From CAZVVT01 sp964630595 (lineage in GTDB: Bacteria; Chlamydiota; Chlamydiia; Chlamydiales; VFKH01), in contig CAZVVT010000002.1 in NCBI GenBank assembly GCA_964630595.1, forward strand, positions 186,001-250,000: a stretch of 64,000 nt of DNA, given 5' to 3'. The notes beneath the pieces were generated by a model. It ran no database searches, had not been told where the DNA came from, and saw only the letters and a list, made by a program, of their open reading frames with translations. The position numbers and the translations under genes are program-made. Below are positions 26,216 to 34,833 of this stretch, piece after piece (position 1 is the stretch's first letter; each line of letters opens with the position of its first letter).

Positions 26216-27450
26216 AAGCCAAAGACCAAACTCATTGTTCCTTCTGTGGACGCGGCGAGGATGCCGTGGAAAAGATCATCGCCGGCCCCGGCGTCTTTAT
26301 CTGCGACAAGTGCGTACGCCTCTGTCAGAGTGTCCTCGATAAGAAAGAGGAGGTGGCGCAGCCTACGGCGAGTGCCCCACTTGAGTTTAAACTTCTCACT
26401 CCCAAAGAGCTGAAAGTCCGTCTGGATGACTACATCATTGGCCAGGAAAATGCCAAGAAAACGGTGGCCGTAGGGGTCTACAACCACTACAAGCGCATCC
26501 GCCAACTGCAGGCCAACAAGAAGCCGGAGGTGGAGTATGGCAAATCCAACGTTCTCCTGCTCGGCCCTACCGGCAGCGGCAAAACGCTGATTGCACGCAC
26601 GCTCGCGCGCATCTTGGATGTGCCTTTTGCCATCGCCGACGCTACGACCCTCACAGAGGCGGGCTATGTAGGAGAGGATGTGGAGAACATCATCCTCCGC
26701 CTACTGCAAAACGCCGATTTCGACGTAGCGCGTGCGGAAATGGGCATCATCTATATTGATGAGATCGATAAAATTGCGCGCACTTCGCACAACGTCTCCA
26801 TCACACGCGACGTCTCCGGCGAAGGGGTCCAGCAAGCACTGCTCAAAATCGTTGAAGGCACTATTGCCAACGTTCCCCCCAAAGGTGGACGCAAACACCC
26901 CGGCCAAGAGTTCATCAAGGTCAACACGGAGAACATCCTCTTCATCGTGGGCGGCGCCTTCGTCAACCTCGACAAGGTCGTTGCCAAGCGCCTGGGCCGC
27001 AGCACCCTCGGTTTCTCCGAATCCAAATCCATCGACCTCAAAGATAAAAACTTCCTCCTCTCCAAAGTGGAACCGGAAGACCTCATCCAATTCGGCATGA
27101 TCCCTGAATTTGTTGGCCGCTTCAACTGCCTGGCCAACTGCAACGAGCTGGGCATTGACGACCTCGTCAACATTCTCACTCAACCCAAAAATGCCGTCGT
27201 CAAGCAGTTCTCACAAATGTTTGCCGAAGAAAACGTGCAGCTCACCATCACCGACGACGCCCTGCGCGCGATTGCCCAAAAGGCCCTCGACGCCGGCACC
27301 GGCGCCCGCGCCCTACGCATGATCCTCGAAGAGATCCTGCGCGACTGGATGTTCGAGCTCCCCTCCCGCTCCGACATTGGCGAACTCATCGTCGAAGAGG
27401 CCTCCATCACCGCCAAGAAACCCCTGATCTCTCGCCCGAAAGCGGCTTAA
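26212..27450 (+). CDS. clpX: ATP-dependent Clp protease ATP-binding subunit ClpX
   Basis: 412 residues; starts GTG at 26212. N-terminal zinc finger (CSFCGRG ... CDKCVRLC) recruits adaptors. AAA+ domain: Walker A LLGPTGSGKTLIAR, Walker B IIYIDEIDKIAR, pore loop GYVGEDVENI, sensor region EFVGRFN, and C-terminal GARALRMILEEILRD. Unfolds tagged proteins for ClpP. Confidence 0.98.
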   Translation: MKAKDQTHCSFCGRGEDAVEKIIAGPGVFICDKCVRLCQSVLDKKEEVAQPTASAPLEFKLLTPKELKVRLDDYIIGQENAKKTVAVGVYNHYKRIRQLQANKKPEVEYGKSNVLLLGPTGSGKTLIARTLARILDVPFAIADATTLTEAGYVGEDVENIILRLLQNADFDVARAEMGIIYIDEIDKIARTSHNVSITRDVSGEGVQQALLKIVEGTIANVPPKGGRKHPGQEFIKVNTENILFIVGGAFVNLDKVVAKRLGRSTLGFSESKSIDLKDKNFLLSKVEPEDLIQFGMIPEFVGRFNCLANCNELGIDDLVNILTQPKNAVVKQFSQMFAEENVQLTITDDALRAIAQKALDAGTGARALRMILEEILRDWMFELPSRSDIGELIVEEASITAKKPLISRPKAA

Positions 27451-27452
27451 CC

Positions 27453-27824
27453 CTATCCCAACTCGCCTGATTCATCTAGCCAGAGGCGTCGGCCGGCCCA
27501 GCGAGCAGTGGGGTTTGGAAGGGGTGCGCCGCGGCCATCAAATACGGTCTCTGCGACATTGGCGGCGGCACTGGCCGTAGCGGAGAGAGGATCTTCACTA
27601 CTCTCTGCGGCTTCTTCTTCAATGCTCGCTTCCAGCTGGCGAAGAAGATGCGTGGCTTGCTCTCGCAGCGCTGAGGCCCACTTGTGGCCCGCATTCTCCC
27701 AGAACTCAATGCGGATCATGAGGACACGAATGCGCGCAATTCTCTCTTGAGGCGGATGGCTTTCTTCGCTTGAGATACGCTCAAGTTCAGAGGCTATTCC
27801 AGCACTACTGATTCCTGATGCCAT
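27453..27824 (-). CDS. Small hypothetical helical protein
   Basis: 123 residues with a good ribosome site (AAGAGGATC) before the ATG. Mostly charged helix (SELERISSEESHPPQERIARIRVLM and REQATHLLRQLEASIEEEAAES; shortened here) with no membrane segment or signal and no recognised family. Convergent with clpX, leaving only two bases between their stop codons. Could be a T3SS chaperone-like or effector protein by size and acidity, but nothing specific supports that. Confidence 0.55.
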   Translation of the reverse strand: MASGISSAGIASELERISSEESHPPQERIARIRVLMIRIEFWENAGHKWASALREQATHLLRQLEASIEEEAAESSEDPLSATASAAANVAETVFDGRGAPLPNPTARWAGRRLWLDESGELG

Positions 27825-27886
27825 GATCCTCTTCTGTAAAGATTGATCAAAGAATAGGAAGGCGGGAAGAATCAGTAAAGATTTTT

Positions 27887-28663
27887 TTAATTTTCGATCA
27901 CGTATTTCTCTAAGCCATTAGTAATCAACGGGCAAGAGTCTTGCTTTCGGCCAAAAACTTTATAGCGCACTCGAGCAATAAAACGGTAGAAAACATTCAT
28001 TGGTAAAAGACGCAGAACCCAGCTTGCAGCGCGCCAGGTACCGCCTAGGCTTTCGAGGATGAAGAAAATCGCTTTGCCCTCTTTCAAAATAACACCATCG
28101 CGAACGACGGCAATGCTCTTCGTACCGAGACGGTAGCGTTTCGCAGTAATGCCCTGCAGAGGAGAAAAGCGCAACGCAAGAGTATCACGTGGTGCTTCTG
28201 CCAAACAGAAACGAACAAGGCCGTGACAGAGCGCACATGTGCCGTCGTAGAAAACAATGGCCGACTCCGTGCGCGCAGGAATGGGCGCGAGAACAAAGGG
28301 AATCCAGACCCACGCCTTTCCCAAACTGAGGGAGCAGATGAGCAACAGCCAGCCCAGCAAGCATTCGGCAAAACCGATGTGCCAGTTGCCGCGCGGATCC
28401 ATGCGGTGGATAGAGGCGATGGAGAGATAGGGATCGGCGGGCAGCATGAGCAGATAAAAAGTTGCAGGAAGAAGCACAAAGCTTTGCGTTACCCAAGCCA
28501 GCAGCGTGAGATAGGCAGCAGCAAAGCGCACCATATGCCCCATCACCAGTAAAAGCGCTGCTACGCCCACAGCGGGCGTGGGAACTGCTGCAACCCACAT
28601 CACTGCCACGAGAATGCGAAAGAGACTGTATTGCCCGCCGGTCCAATGAAATAGCTTTTTCAT
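27887..28663 (-). CDS. Membrane protein with C-terminal DCC (DUF393) thiol-oxidoreductase-like domain
   Basis: 258 residues from the ATG at 28663, which overlaps the upstream gene's stop by four bases (ATGA) and has AAGGAAAGG ahead of it. The first ~150 residues hold about four or five hydrophobic helices (e.g. LFRILVAVMWVAAVPTPAVGV). The C-terminal ~110 residues fit the DCC family: VFYDGTCALCHGLVRF (DGxCxLC), LRFSPLQG, SIAVVRDGVIL. DCC proteins are thioredoxin-like with unsettled function. Last gene of a three-gene coupled operon with two lipid-kinase-like proteins. Confidence 0.85.
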   Translation of the reverse strand: MKKLFHWTGGQYSLFRILVAVMWVAAVPTPAVGVAALLLVMGHMVRFAAAYLTLLAWVTQSFVLLPATFYLLMLPADPYLSIASIHRMDPRGNWHIGFAECLLGWLLLICSLSLGKAWVWIPFVLAPIPARTESAIVFYDGTCALCHGLVRFCLAEAPRDTLALRFSPLQGITAKRYRLGTKSIAVVRDGVILKEGKAIFFILESLGGTWRAASWVLRLLPMNVFYRFIARVRYKVFGRKQDSCPLITNGLEKYVIEN

Positions 28664-29847
28664 ACCTTTCCTTTTCGGGGTTGCAAAAGAAGAAGACACT
28701 CCTTCATTGATTGCCCCTTTTGCGTTGCTTGTTGTAACACATGCCACCGTTCTTTCATGCGCTGCGTTGCTTTCCAGTCCAAAGAACAACGGGCGCGCAA
28801 TTGTGCGCATAACGCATCGATATCTAACTCAGCAAGTCGCTTTTGAAACTTTGGCAACAAGGGTTCCTTCAGCTGCGGCAAAGAGACAAAAGCCCTCAAG
28901 AAATGGGGAGGAAGGCTTTCGCAAGAAAAACTCAAACCGTGATCAATGGCGACTACTCTTCTGCCATCGGTCATCAAGTTGCTATTGTTGCGATCATGGT
29001 TGCCGATCAAACAATCTAAAATCAGCACGCGTTGCATCATGTCGAGCGGGATGCGCCCCAGCCCGCCCATTTCATAAACGTGCCGCAAACCCGCGCAATA
29101 TTCTTGAAAAGAGCCAATCTTGCGCTTGGGACGTTGACGAACTCTTCCTTCCGCAGAGTCATAAAAACTGGGGTGTTCAAAAGCGCAGACTGCTGTAAAG
29201 GGAACAATGCCCAGCTGCAGCGCACAATCTACGAGATAGGCAGCCTCTTCATGCATCAAGGACCGGCCTACATAGGTATAACCCAGCCCGCCCTGCTGCC
29301 CCAAAACGCCGCGCAAACTTTTTTTGTGCGGATTATTAGGTCCTCCAATCTCTTCATCGAGTGGTTTGAATACACCCGCAATGCTCACACTACTGCCCGG
29401 CATGTAATACACTCCCGAGCAGCCGTGGCCGGGACAACCAATTCCTTTGCCCTCCTGAAGTGCCTTGCGCGCATCGCGTACCAAACGTCCCGGTTTTCTC
29501 CGTGCTGCCTTTTCGGACTCCTTCAATATTTTCAGCTGCATCAATGTGCGGCGATGGTAACTATCCACGATCGCTAACAAAGGCGCCTGATTTTCCAGCT
29601 TTGCAATTGCCTCGTGAGCAATGCGTAGGGTCATTTTCAACACTTTTCGCAAATACTGTCGATGAAGTGGATTTTTTGCAGGATGACAAAAGATGGCAAA
29701 AACGGTCTGGATCTCTTTCTCGATCTTCTTCTGTTTGAACCAGCTGCGCTTTCGGATCAATTTTCCGTTGCGCAGCACCAAGATCTCCCCTTTTTGGAGA
29801 CCCCAAATGGCTCTCATTGATTCTTTAGCGAAAGCGAATTCAATCAT
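28660..29847 (-). CDS. PI3/PI4-kinase-like protein (first of a tandem pair)
   Basis: 395 residues from ATG 29847 (MIEFAFAKE), which overlaps the preceding gene's TGA. A helical N-terminal ~130 residues is followed by a domain with the hallmarks of phosphatidylinositol kinases of the type II/PI4K-gamma kind: glycine-rich GHGCSGVYYM, ATP-site GVFKPLDEEIGGPNNP (Lys ~161), EEAAYLVD, PFTAVCAFEHPSF, KIGSFQEYC, catalytic GNHDRNNSN (~282-290) and metal-binding IDHGLSF (~301). All expected catalytic positions look intact. Members phosphorylate PtdIns in eukaryotes; some related bacterial domains act on proteins. No signal peptide, so export by T3SS is possible but unproven. Confidence 0.8.
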   Translation of the reverse strand: MIEFAFAKESMRAIWGLQKGEILVLRNGKLIRKRSWFKQKKIEKEIQTVFAIFCHPAKNPLHRQYLRKVLKMTLRIAHEAIAKLENQAPLLAIVDSYHRRTLMQLKILKESEKAARRKPGRLVRDARKALQEGKGIGCPGHGCSGVYYMPGSSVSIAGVFKPLDEEIGGPNNPHKKSLRGVLGQQGGLGYTYVGRSLMHEEAAYLVDCALQLGIVPFTAVCAFEHPSFYDSAEGRVRQRPKRKIGSFQEYCAGLRHVYEMGGLGRIPLDMMQRVLILDCLIGNHDRNNSNLMTDGRRVVAIDHGLSFSCESLPPHFLRAFVSLPQLKEPLLPKFQKRLAELDIDALCAQLRARCSLDWKATQRMKERWHVLQQATQKGQSMKECLLLLQPRKGKV

Positions 29848-31019
29848 GAAAACTCCTCCACAACACGCGCAGGGCAAGTATGCAGCAAGTCACGCAAAGT
29901 GGCCACCCGCTCTCGCAAACGCAGCGCACAGCGATGATCAAGTCCTAGTCGAGTAATGACTTTTTCTGCTGCAGCCACATCCAGCCTCTCAATTTTTTCT
30001 GCGACAGAGGGATCCCAGCACTGCTCTATATAAGGTGCATCTCTCCAACGCCAACGCTTTGCAGTGACGCCATCCTCAGGCAACGCAAGCGCATTGTCAA
30101 TGGCCCAAAAACGCACACCGTCGCTCAAGATGTTAGCATAGTGGCGATCTTCATGACCCACGATGATGTCGAGTGCTGCCAGTGCGTGAAGTTGCTTCAG
30201 TGGAATGGCACCCTTCAGCACCGGCTTTGCCTCTACATAGCGCTGCAGCGTCCCCACCTTTTTCTGAGGCAGATCGGGGTCGTTGCGAAAATAGCGGCGC
30301 ACTCCGGAAAAATAGGGACTTTCCAACTCGGCAATCACCGTTTCCGGAACCAGCTGCAGCCCCAGCAACCGGTCGATCAAGTAGACGGCCCGCTCTCGTA
30401 GCACGCCGCTGCCCGCCGCCACTCCCAAAGGCGCCCTTCCCAGCGCGCCGCGCCAGCGCTCACTAGTGGGATTGTTGGGCGCAAAGATCTCCTCATCCAT
30501 CGGCTTAAATACTGCACACCGCGCTCCCAATCGATCCTTCATCAACCATGTGCCCGAAAGCCCGCGCAGAAAAAGATGAGGCACACCCCCTTCTTGCAGC
30601 CACAACTTCACCTCTTCACTCAGCGCACTCTTCGTGCATCCACGCCGCGCCGCTTCTACCAACCGTGTACGAATGTAGAAATGCTTTTCAAAATCGCGCA
30701 GCTGCACGCCGGGCAAATTTTCCACCATGCGTCTCTTCATCTGAAAATGGCGGCGCACAGAAGGTCCTGTAAGTGGCGCGCGAATCTCCCATAAAAAAGC
30801 AAAGTAGAGCGTGGAATAAAGCTTTGCTATTCGCCACTTGCTGCGCCAATTCCACTTCCGTGCAGCCCGCAGCCAACCCCTCTTGCAGCAATCCAGCGGC
30901 CCCCTTCCCTCTCTTTGCAGAAAAAGAATATTGCTACGGATTGCGCAAGGATCGAAGTTTTCCTCTCCGAATCCACGCAAGTGACTTAACAACCAATTAG
31001 TTACCGTTGCAAATCGCAC
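29844..31019 (-). CDS. PI3/PI4-kinase-like protein (second of a tandem pair, first in operon)
   Basis: 391 residues, the promoter-proximal gene of the operon. N-terminal ~140 residues are very basic and Trp/Arg-rich. The kinase-like domain shows HLFLRGLSGTWLM, AVFKPMDEEIFAPNNP, RERAVYLIDRLLG, VPETVIAELESPYF, KVGTLQRYV, GHEDRHYANIL and AIDNALAL. It aligns through these motifs with the next gene; differences are IDN for IDH at the metal motif and a shorter C-terminal tail. The start at 31019 is the first in frame but gives an unusually basic leader; an internal start is possible. Same inferred role as its neighbour. Confidence 0.78.
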   Translation of the reverse strand: MRFATVTNWLLSHLRGFGEENFDPCAIRSNILFLQREGRGPLDCCKRGWLRAARKWNWRSKWRIAKLYSTLYFAFLWEIRAPLTGPSVRRHFQMKRRMVENLPGVQLRDFEKHFYIRTRLVEAARRGCTKSALSEEVKLWLQEGGVPHLFLRGLSGTWLMKDRLGARCAVFKPMDEEIFAPNNPTSERWRGALGRAPLGVAAGSGVLRERAVYLIDRLLGLQLVPETVIAELESPYFSGVRRYFRNDPDLPQKKVGTLQRYVEAKPVLKGAIPLKQLHALAALDIIVGHEDRHYANILSDGVRFWAIDNALALPEDGVTAKRWRWRDAPYIEQCWDPSVAEKIERLDVAAAEKVITRLGLDHRCALRLRERVATLRDLLHTCPARVVEEFS

Positions 31020-31092
31020 AGTCTGACTCTACCCAATGATGTAAGAAGCTTGCAATCTGAAAGCCAGCGGTGATAAAGAAAAGAAACTCTTT

Positions 31093-31617
31093 ATGGCCGG
31101 CAACCCACCACCAGTCAATCCGCTGCCTCCTCTCGGCGAGGGTGAGGTCAATCAACTGAACGCGCAAAACGCTGCGCTCAACGCTGCCTATGCAGCCTCG
31201 GCTGCCAACCCTAACCCTTTGGGCGGCAACACCACAGACACCTCCATGATCCTCTTCATGGCGATGCGCATCATGATCGGTTCGATGACCGGCTTGAACT
31301 CCTATTTGAAAAACTTTTCCGACACGGTTCTCTCCTCGGACCTACTGCAGGATCAAAACTACGCCAATCAACTCTCCGCCATTACCCTCAAGCCCGCCAC
31401 CACAAAGGGCGGCGACGTCAGCGTCTACAACCAAAACCAGCTGATGCGTCAGTCGGTCCTTCAAGCGCGGCTCAAAACACACCAAAACCAAGAACAGCTC
31501 GACATCCAAACCGCCTCTACCGTCACATCAAACATGCAACAGCTTGCTTCTGTGATCAGCTCTTTACTCGATATGATGAGTCAAATATTCGGCAGTGTAA
31601 ATACCCTTAATAGATAG
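31093..31617 (+). CDS. T3SS translocator-module protein with one hydrophobic segment
   Basis: 174 residues: Pro/Asn/Ala-rich start, a hydrophobic segment near residue 50 (SMILFMAMRIMIGSMTG), and a C-terminal helix of coiled-coil type (SNMQQLASVISSLLDMM). It stands 10 bases ahead of a SycD/LcrH-type chaperone and a CopB-like translocator, the setting of Chlamydia CT576-CT579. Size and single hydrophobic region fit a minor translocator (SctB/CopD position) or an EspA-like filament or tip component; the sequence alone does not decide. Confidence 0.6.
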   Translation: MAGNPPPVNPLPPLGEGEVNQLNAQNAALNAAYAASAANPNPLGGNTTDTSMILFMAMRIMIGSMTGLNSYLKNFSDTVLSSDLLQDQNYANQLSAITLKPATTKGGDVSVYNQNQLMRQSVLQARLKTHQNQEQLDIQTASTVTSNMQQLASVISSLLDMMSQIFGSVNTLNR

Positions 31618-31627
31618 GAAAAACATT

Positions 31628-32176
31628 ATGTTAATAAAGCCTGTTACTCTTACAAAAGACCAAGAAGTTTTCCTCTCCGACCTACATTTTCTGGCCACTT
31701 CGGAGGAATTTCTCGAAGAGGTGGGCAAGGTCATGTCCAAGTACAACCTATCGCTGCACCAAGTCTTTCCGGAGCTGCCGGAGCAGGCGTTTGAGACGAT
31801 CTACCAAGTGGCCAAGCAGTTTTACGAAGGGGGCAATTACCATGCAGCTCTTCCCCTCTTCCGCGCTCTTGTCGCCTACGACCACCACTCTTACCGCTTC
31901 TGCATCGGCTGTGCTGCCTGCCTGCACATCCTGGGTCACTACCTCGTCGCAGCGCAAGGCTACATTCTTGCTTATGCTGCCGACCCGATCAACCCCATCC
32001 CCCTCTTCTACGCCGCGGAGTGTTGTGAAAAGCTGGGACAACCCGACCAAGCCATCATCATCCTTGCCCTCGCCTCTGCCATCTCTGGCAAACGCAAAGA
32101 ATACCAAGGCCTGAAAGAAAAAGCCGATCTCATCGGCGAGCGCTTGAAAAAACAAATGAGCAAAAAGAAATCATGA
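31628..32176 (+). CDS. SycD/LcrH-type TPR chaperone of T3SS translocators
   Basis: 182 residues, start ATG at 31628 with TAGGAAA upstream. Three tetratricopeptide units are visible, e.g. IYQVAKQFYEGGNYHAALPL, FCIGCAACLHILGHYLVAA and LFYAAECCEKLGQPDQAII, the concave groove that holds hydrophobic translocators before secretion. In Chlamydia the equivalent are Scc2 and Scc3. Overlaps the following translocator gene by 4 bases, supporting the pairing. Confidence 0.92.
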   Translation: MLIKPVTLTKDQEVFLSDLHFLATSEEFLEEVGKVMSKYNLSLHQVFPELPEQAFETIYQVAKQFYEGGNYHAALPLFRALVAYDHHSYRFCIGCAACLHILGHYLVAAQGYILAYAADPINPIPLFYAAECCEKLGQPDQAIIILALASAISGKRKEYQGLKEKADLIGERLKKQMSKKKS

Positions 32177-33384
32177 GTAGCAACCCTCTTCCTCCTTCGA
32201 AAAATATCTCTGATGAACTCACCGCCGGCCTCATCACGCAAAACGTAGACACCACCGGCCAGCTGCGCTCCCACGCCCAAAAGCTGGCGCAATACATCGA
32301 GGATCTGGTGGAAAAAGCGCCCACCATCAGCCTCTCGCCTCCGAGCACCAACGCGGCCCCCCTGCCCTTCCTCTCCACCCTGCCCGCCACCGACACGCCC
32401 CCCACACCTCCCAGCCCCACCGACACCGCCCAGCTCACCTCCTTCCTCAAATCGCACGCCGCCACCATCAACACCATCTTCGGCGACACCCCCCAAACCG
32501 CCGACATCCGCCGCAAAATCAGCACACTCCCCACGCCGCCCTCGAGCGGCACCATTGCTGATCTGCCCTCTACCTACACAGTCAACTCTTGGCAAACCAA
32601 CGCCTCGATCATGCTCGTGGCCATGATCATCGCCGAAGTCTCGATCAAACAGGCCAACATTGCCTCTACCACCACGATGGTCGGCGCCAAATCGGCCACC
32701 TCCTACGCCAAAACCTCCGTCGCCTCTGCCGCCGCCACCGAACAAGCGGGTGAATCCCAAGCCGAGGCCACTTACCACAGCGCCGTCGCCGACATCATCG
32801 CCGGCAGCCTCGCCATCGCCGGCGGCACCATCGCCCTCGGCGGCGGCCTCAAGGCTACCACGCAAGAAGGGGTAGTCTCCAAACTCACCGACGATCTTAA
32901 AGCTGCTAAGGCTGCCGCAGAATCTGTAGGAGTAAAAATCTCTGATGAACCAACCGCCGCCGAAGCTGCTGAAGCAGCCGGTACCAGGACCACAGGAGGT
33001 GCCGCAGCAGACCGACCCCCTGCTGAGCTAAACCCTGAACAAAATGCTGCAAAAACGAAGGTCGATAATCTCAGATCTGAGTTAGCTTCTGCCAAAAAGT
33101 CCCTTGTAGGTTGGAAAATTACTGAAGGTCTAGCGAACATTACCGCACAGGGTGTCTCTCAAACAGCAAAAACCGAAGCAACCAAAGCCCAAGCGACTAG
33201 TCAAACCCAAGCCGCGCAACAGCAATATTCCGGTAGCGTGCAACAGGCTGTCGCTTCCCTTTATCAATACATGATGAATGCAACACAGGAATTGGCTAAA
33301 GACAGCCTAGCTAATGCTTCTCAAACTGTCCAAGCCCTTTCAGGCATTCAAACTGCTAATGCGCAGGTAGCGATCCAGGGCTAA
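32173..33384 (+). CDS. CopB-like T3SS major translocator
   Basis: 403 residues, no signal peptide. N-terminal ~150 residues Pro/Thr-rich (PATDTPPTPPSPTDTAQL), then hydrophobic regions near residue 145 (ASIMLVAMIIAEVSI) and 205-225 (IIAGSLAIAGGTIALGGGL), long Ala/Gln-rich coiled-coil parts, and a C-terminus with YQYMMNATQELAKDSLANASQ. It is a paralogue of the protein at 45354-46619 (same order: MLV...AEVSIK/SEISEK, MNAT..., SL.NAS). Such proteins form the pore in the host membrane. Coupled to its chaperone by a 4-base overlap. Confidence 0.8.
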   Translation: MSSNPLPPSKNISDELTAGLITQNVDTTGQLRSHAQKLAQYIEDLVEKAPTISLSPPSTNAAPLPFLSTLPATDTPPTPPSPTDTAQLTSFLKSHAATINTIFGDTPQTADIRRKISTLPTPPSSGTIADLPSTYTVNSWQTNASIMLVAMIIAEVSIKQANIASTTTMVGAKSATSYAKTSVASAAATEQAGESQAEATYHSAVADIIAGSLAIAGGTIALGGGLKATTQEGVVSKLTDDLKAAKAAAESVGVKISDEPTAAEAAEAAGTRTTGGAAADRPPAELNPEQNAAKTKVDNLRSELASAKKSLVGWKITEGLANITAQGVSQTAKTEATKAQATSQTQAAQQQYSGSVQQAVASLYQYMMNATQELAKDSLANASQTVQALSGIQTANAQVAIQG

Positions 33385-34325
33385 GCACTTCTGCTCAGAG
33401 GATCTTCAGAAAGCGCTTCGCTATCTGATCCAGAATGAGAAGCTGTGCTAGTTGCTACGGATGCGGGTTCTGAACCGGCAAGAACGGGAGCCGTTGCTGG
33501 TGGATGCAAGGAAGCTGCCGCTTTTGCCTCCTCCAGTTGAGCGATTTTGGCTTTGAGCAGTCTATCGATTGCACGCAAATCTTTCTCACTCACGATAGAA
33601 ACTGCATCGAAGTTGTCTTTCACTGTACACGGCCCAAAACAACCCCCTCTATGAACGCTTAAAAATAGCCGTTCTTCACTGGGCACTTCTTTCAAATAGG
33701 TACCGTAAAGATACATTGATTCGTTGCCACAGGGCGCTGCCTCTCTTGCACAGGGAAACCCGGGAGCTATCGCTCTTCGCGTCATGCCTAACCCATCGCT
33801 ATCTGGTGTGTACGCGAAAGAGGCGGGCAGTCCGAGCTTTCTTTCCAATTCCTCGTTGGCCAGGAAGGAGAGACTCGCTCCTGCCATAATCCTAGGTGTC
33901 TGGATTTCTGTTTCAATTTTGAGGTCTGTGGAGAGTCCACCTATTCTTATTGCTTCAGCGAGCAGCGCTCTTTCTGAAGGAGAGATGCGCAACAAGTCGA
34001 ACACATAAGCGCACACCAGCATGGCAGCGCGGAGTAGAGTGGGGGAATGAGGAATGTGGCGGGTGAGTTTGAAGCCATCTATGTTGATGTCGAAGTCGAG
34101 TCTGTATTCGGAGGGGCGCATCTCGATCACTGTGCGGCCATCTGCTCCAACGGTGGCGTGACCTTCGAACTTCGTGGGTTCATACCTCATAACCTGGAAA
34201 TTGCTGGAGGCGACGAAGGCTTTGACAGTCTCGAAGGTGACAGGGCCGCGCCACTCCGGGGCCTTTCCAGCGCCTGTAGCGGGAGTGAGTAGAGGGGTCT
34301 TTAATCCTGCTGTGACTGCTGCCAT
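33381..34325 (-). CDS. Hypothetical protein beside translocator module
   Basis: 314 residues from the ATG at 34325, which has GGAGAG upstream; a TTG eight codons earlier is less likely. The body is a mixed fold with a hydrophobic helix (LLRAAMLVCAYVFDLL) and a Cys-containing part (PCAREAAPCGNE, GGCFGPC), and the C-terminal ~60 residues are Ser/Ala/Pro-rich. Its stop overlaps the stop of the convergent translocator gene by four bases. No family recognised; the low-complexity tail and position make it a possible secreted protein. Confidence 0.55.
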   Translation of the reverse strand: MAAVTAGLKTPLLTPATGAGKAPEWRGPVTFETVKAFVASSNFQVMRYEPTKFEGHATVGADGRTVIEMRPSEYRLDFDINIDGFKLTRHIPHSPTLLRAAMLVCAYVFDLLRISPSERALLAEAIRIGGLSTDLKIETEIQTPRIMAGASLSFLANEELERKLGLPASFAYTPDSDGLGMTRRAIAPGFPCAREAAPCGNESMYLYGTYLKEVPSEERLFLSVHRGGCFGPCTVKDNFDAVSIVSEKDLRAIDRLLKAKIAQLEEAKAAASLHPPATAPVLAGSEPASVATSTASHSGSDSEALSEDPLSRSA

Positions 34326-34833
34326 GGTCTCTCCAAGTTTGATCTTCAAGAAATTTTAACAGGGCCAGAGGGATTATTGCATTAAGACCGATTCAGGAAA
34401 ATGATTGGCATATCATAAGTATCTTATTATCAACGTGATTGATATGCCGATTAATTTCTTTCGACTGGCTGATGATTTTACGCGCTTTGCAGAAACTGCG
34501 GTAAGACCTTTTATTGAGAAGAGCTGTTTGGACCCGAAGATACAACTGACGTTTTACTATTGACTGTGGATTTTTTCATTTCTTAATATTTTGAGGCAGT
34601 TTTCTTCTAGGGGGAAATTTTTTATGGCGAGTCGTTCAGACGCAACGACAAGCAATCCCGAGAAGCGCTCAAATATACTAAAGCCTCAATTTTAGTTGCG
34701 ATGTTTGCGTTTTATGGCCACAGCAAGGCTGGGGCCACTTCATTCAACACCGATTCTACTCTCAAAAAAGCGGCCGCACCACAATAGACTCTCCTCAAAA
34801 AAACAGCGACTTTGTGTTACACTGCAGGCCCTT
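34326..34833. other. 508-base stretch without a supported gene
   Basis: Apart from the inverted repeat at 34402-34453, I see only short open frames: one of 39 codons at 34444-34563 (begins MPINFFRLADDF, no clear family, perhaps a gene fragment) and a fragment around 34620-34790 whose frame contains a signal-like stretch (ASILVAMFAFYGHSKAGA) but no good start. The region is AT-richer than its flanks. It probably includes decayed sequence and the promoter of the following lipoprotein gene. Confidence 0.5.
34402..34453. repeat. Inverted repeat with nested hairpin
   Basis: TGATTGGCATATCA (34402-34415) and TGATATGCCGATTA (34440-34453) are inverted copies matching at 12 of 14 positions; the core 9 bases (GGCATATCA/TGATATGCC) match perfectly. 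Inside is a smaller hairpin ATAAG-TAT-CTTAT (34415-34427). It is in a 508-base gene-poor gap. Confidence 0.6.

Noticed and set aside
28664..28810. N-terminal extension of the DCC protein
   Set aside because: It would lie wholly inside the kinase-like gene; the ATG at 28663 has a good ribosome site and ATGA coupling.
34444..34563. 39-codon frame as transposase remnant
   Set aside because: A faint DDF resemblance to IS982-type starts is not enough without the rest of the protein.
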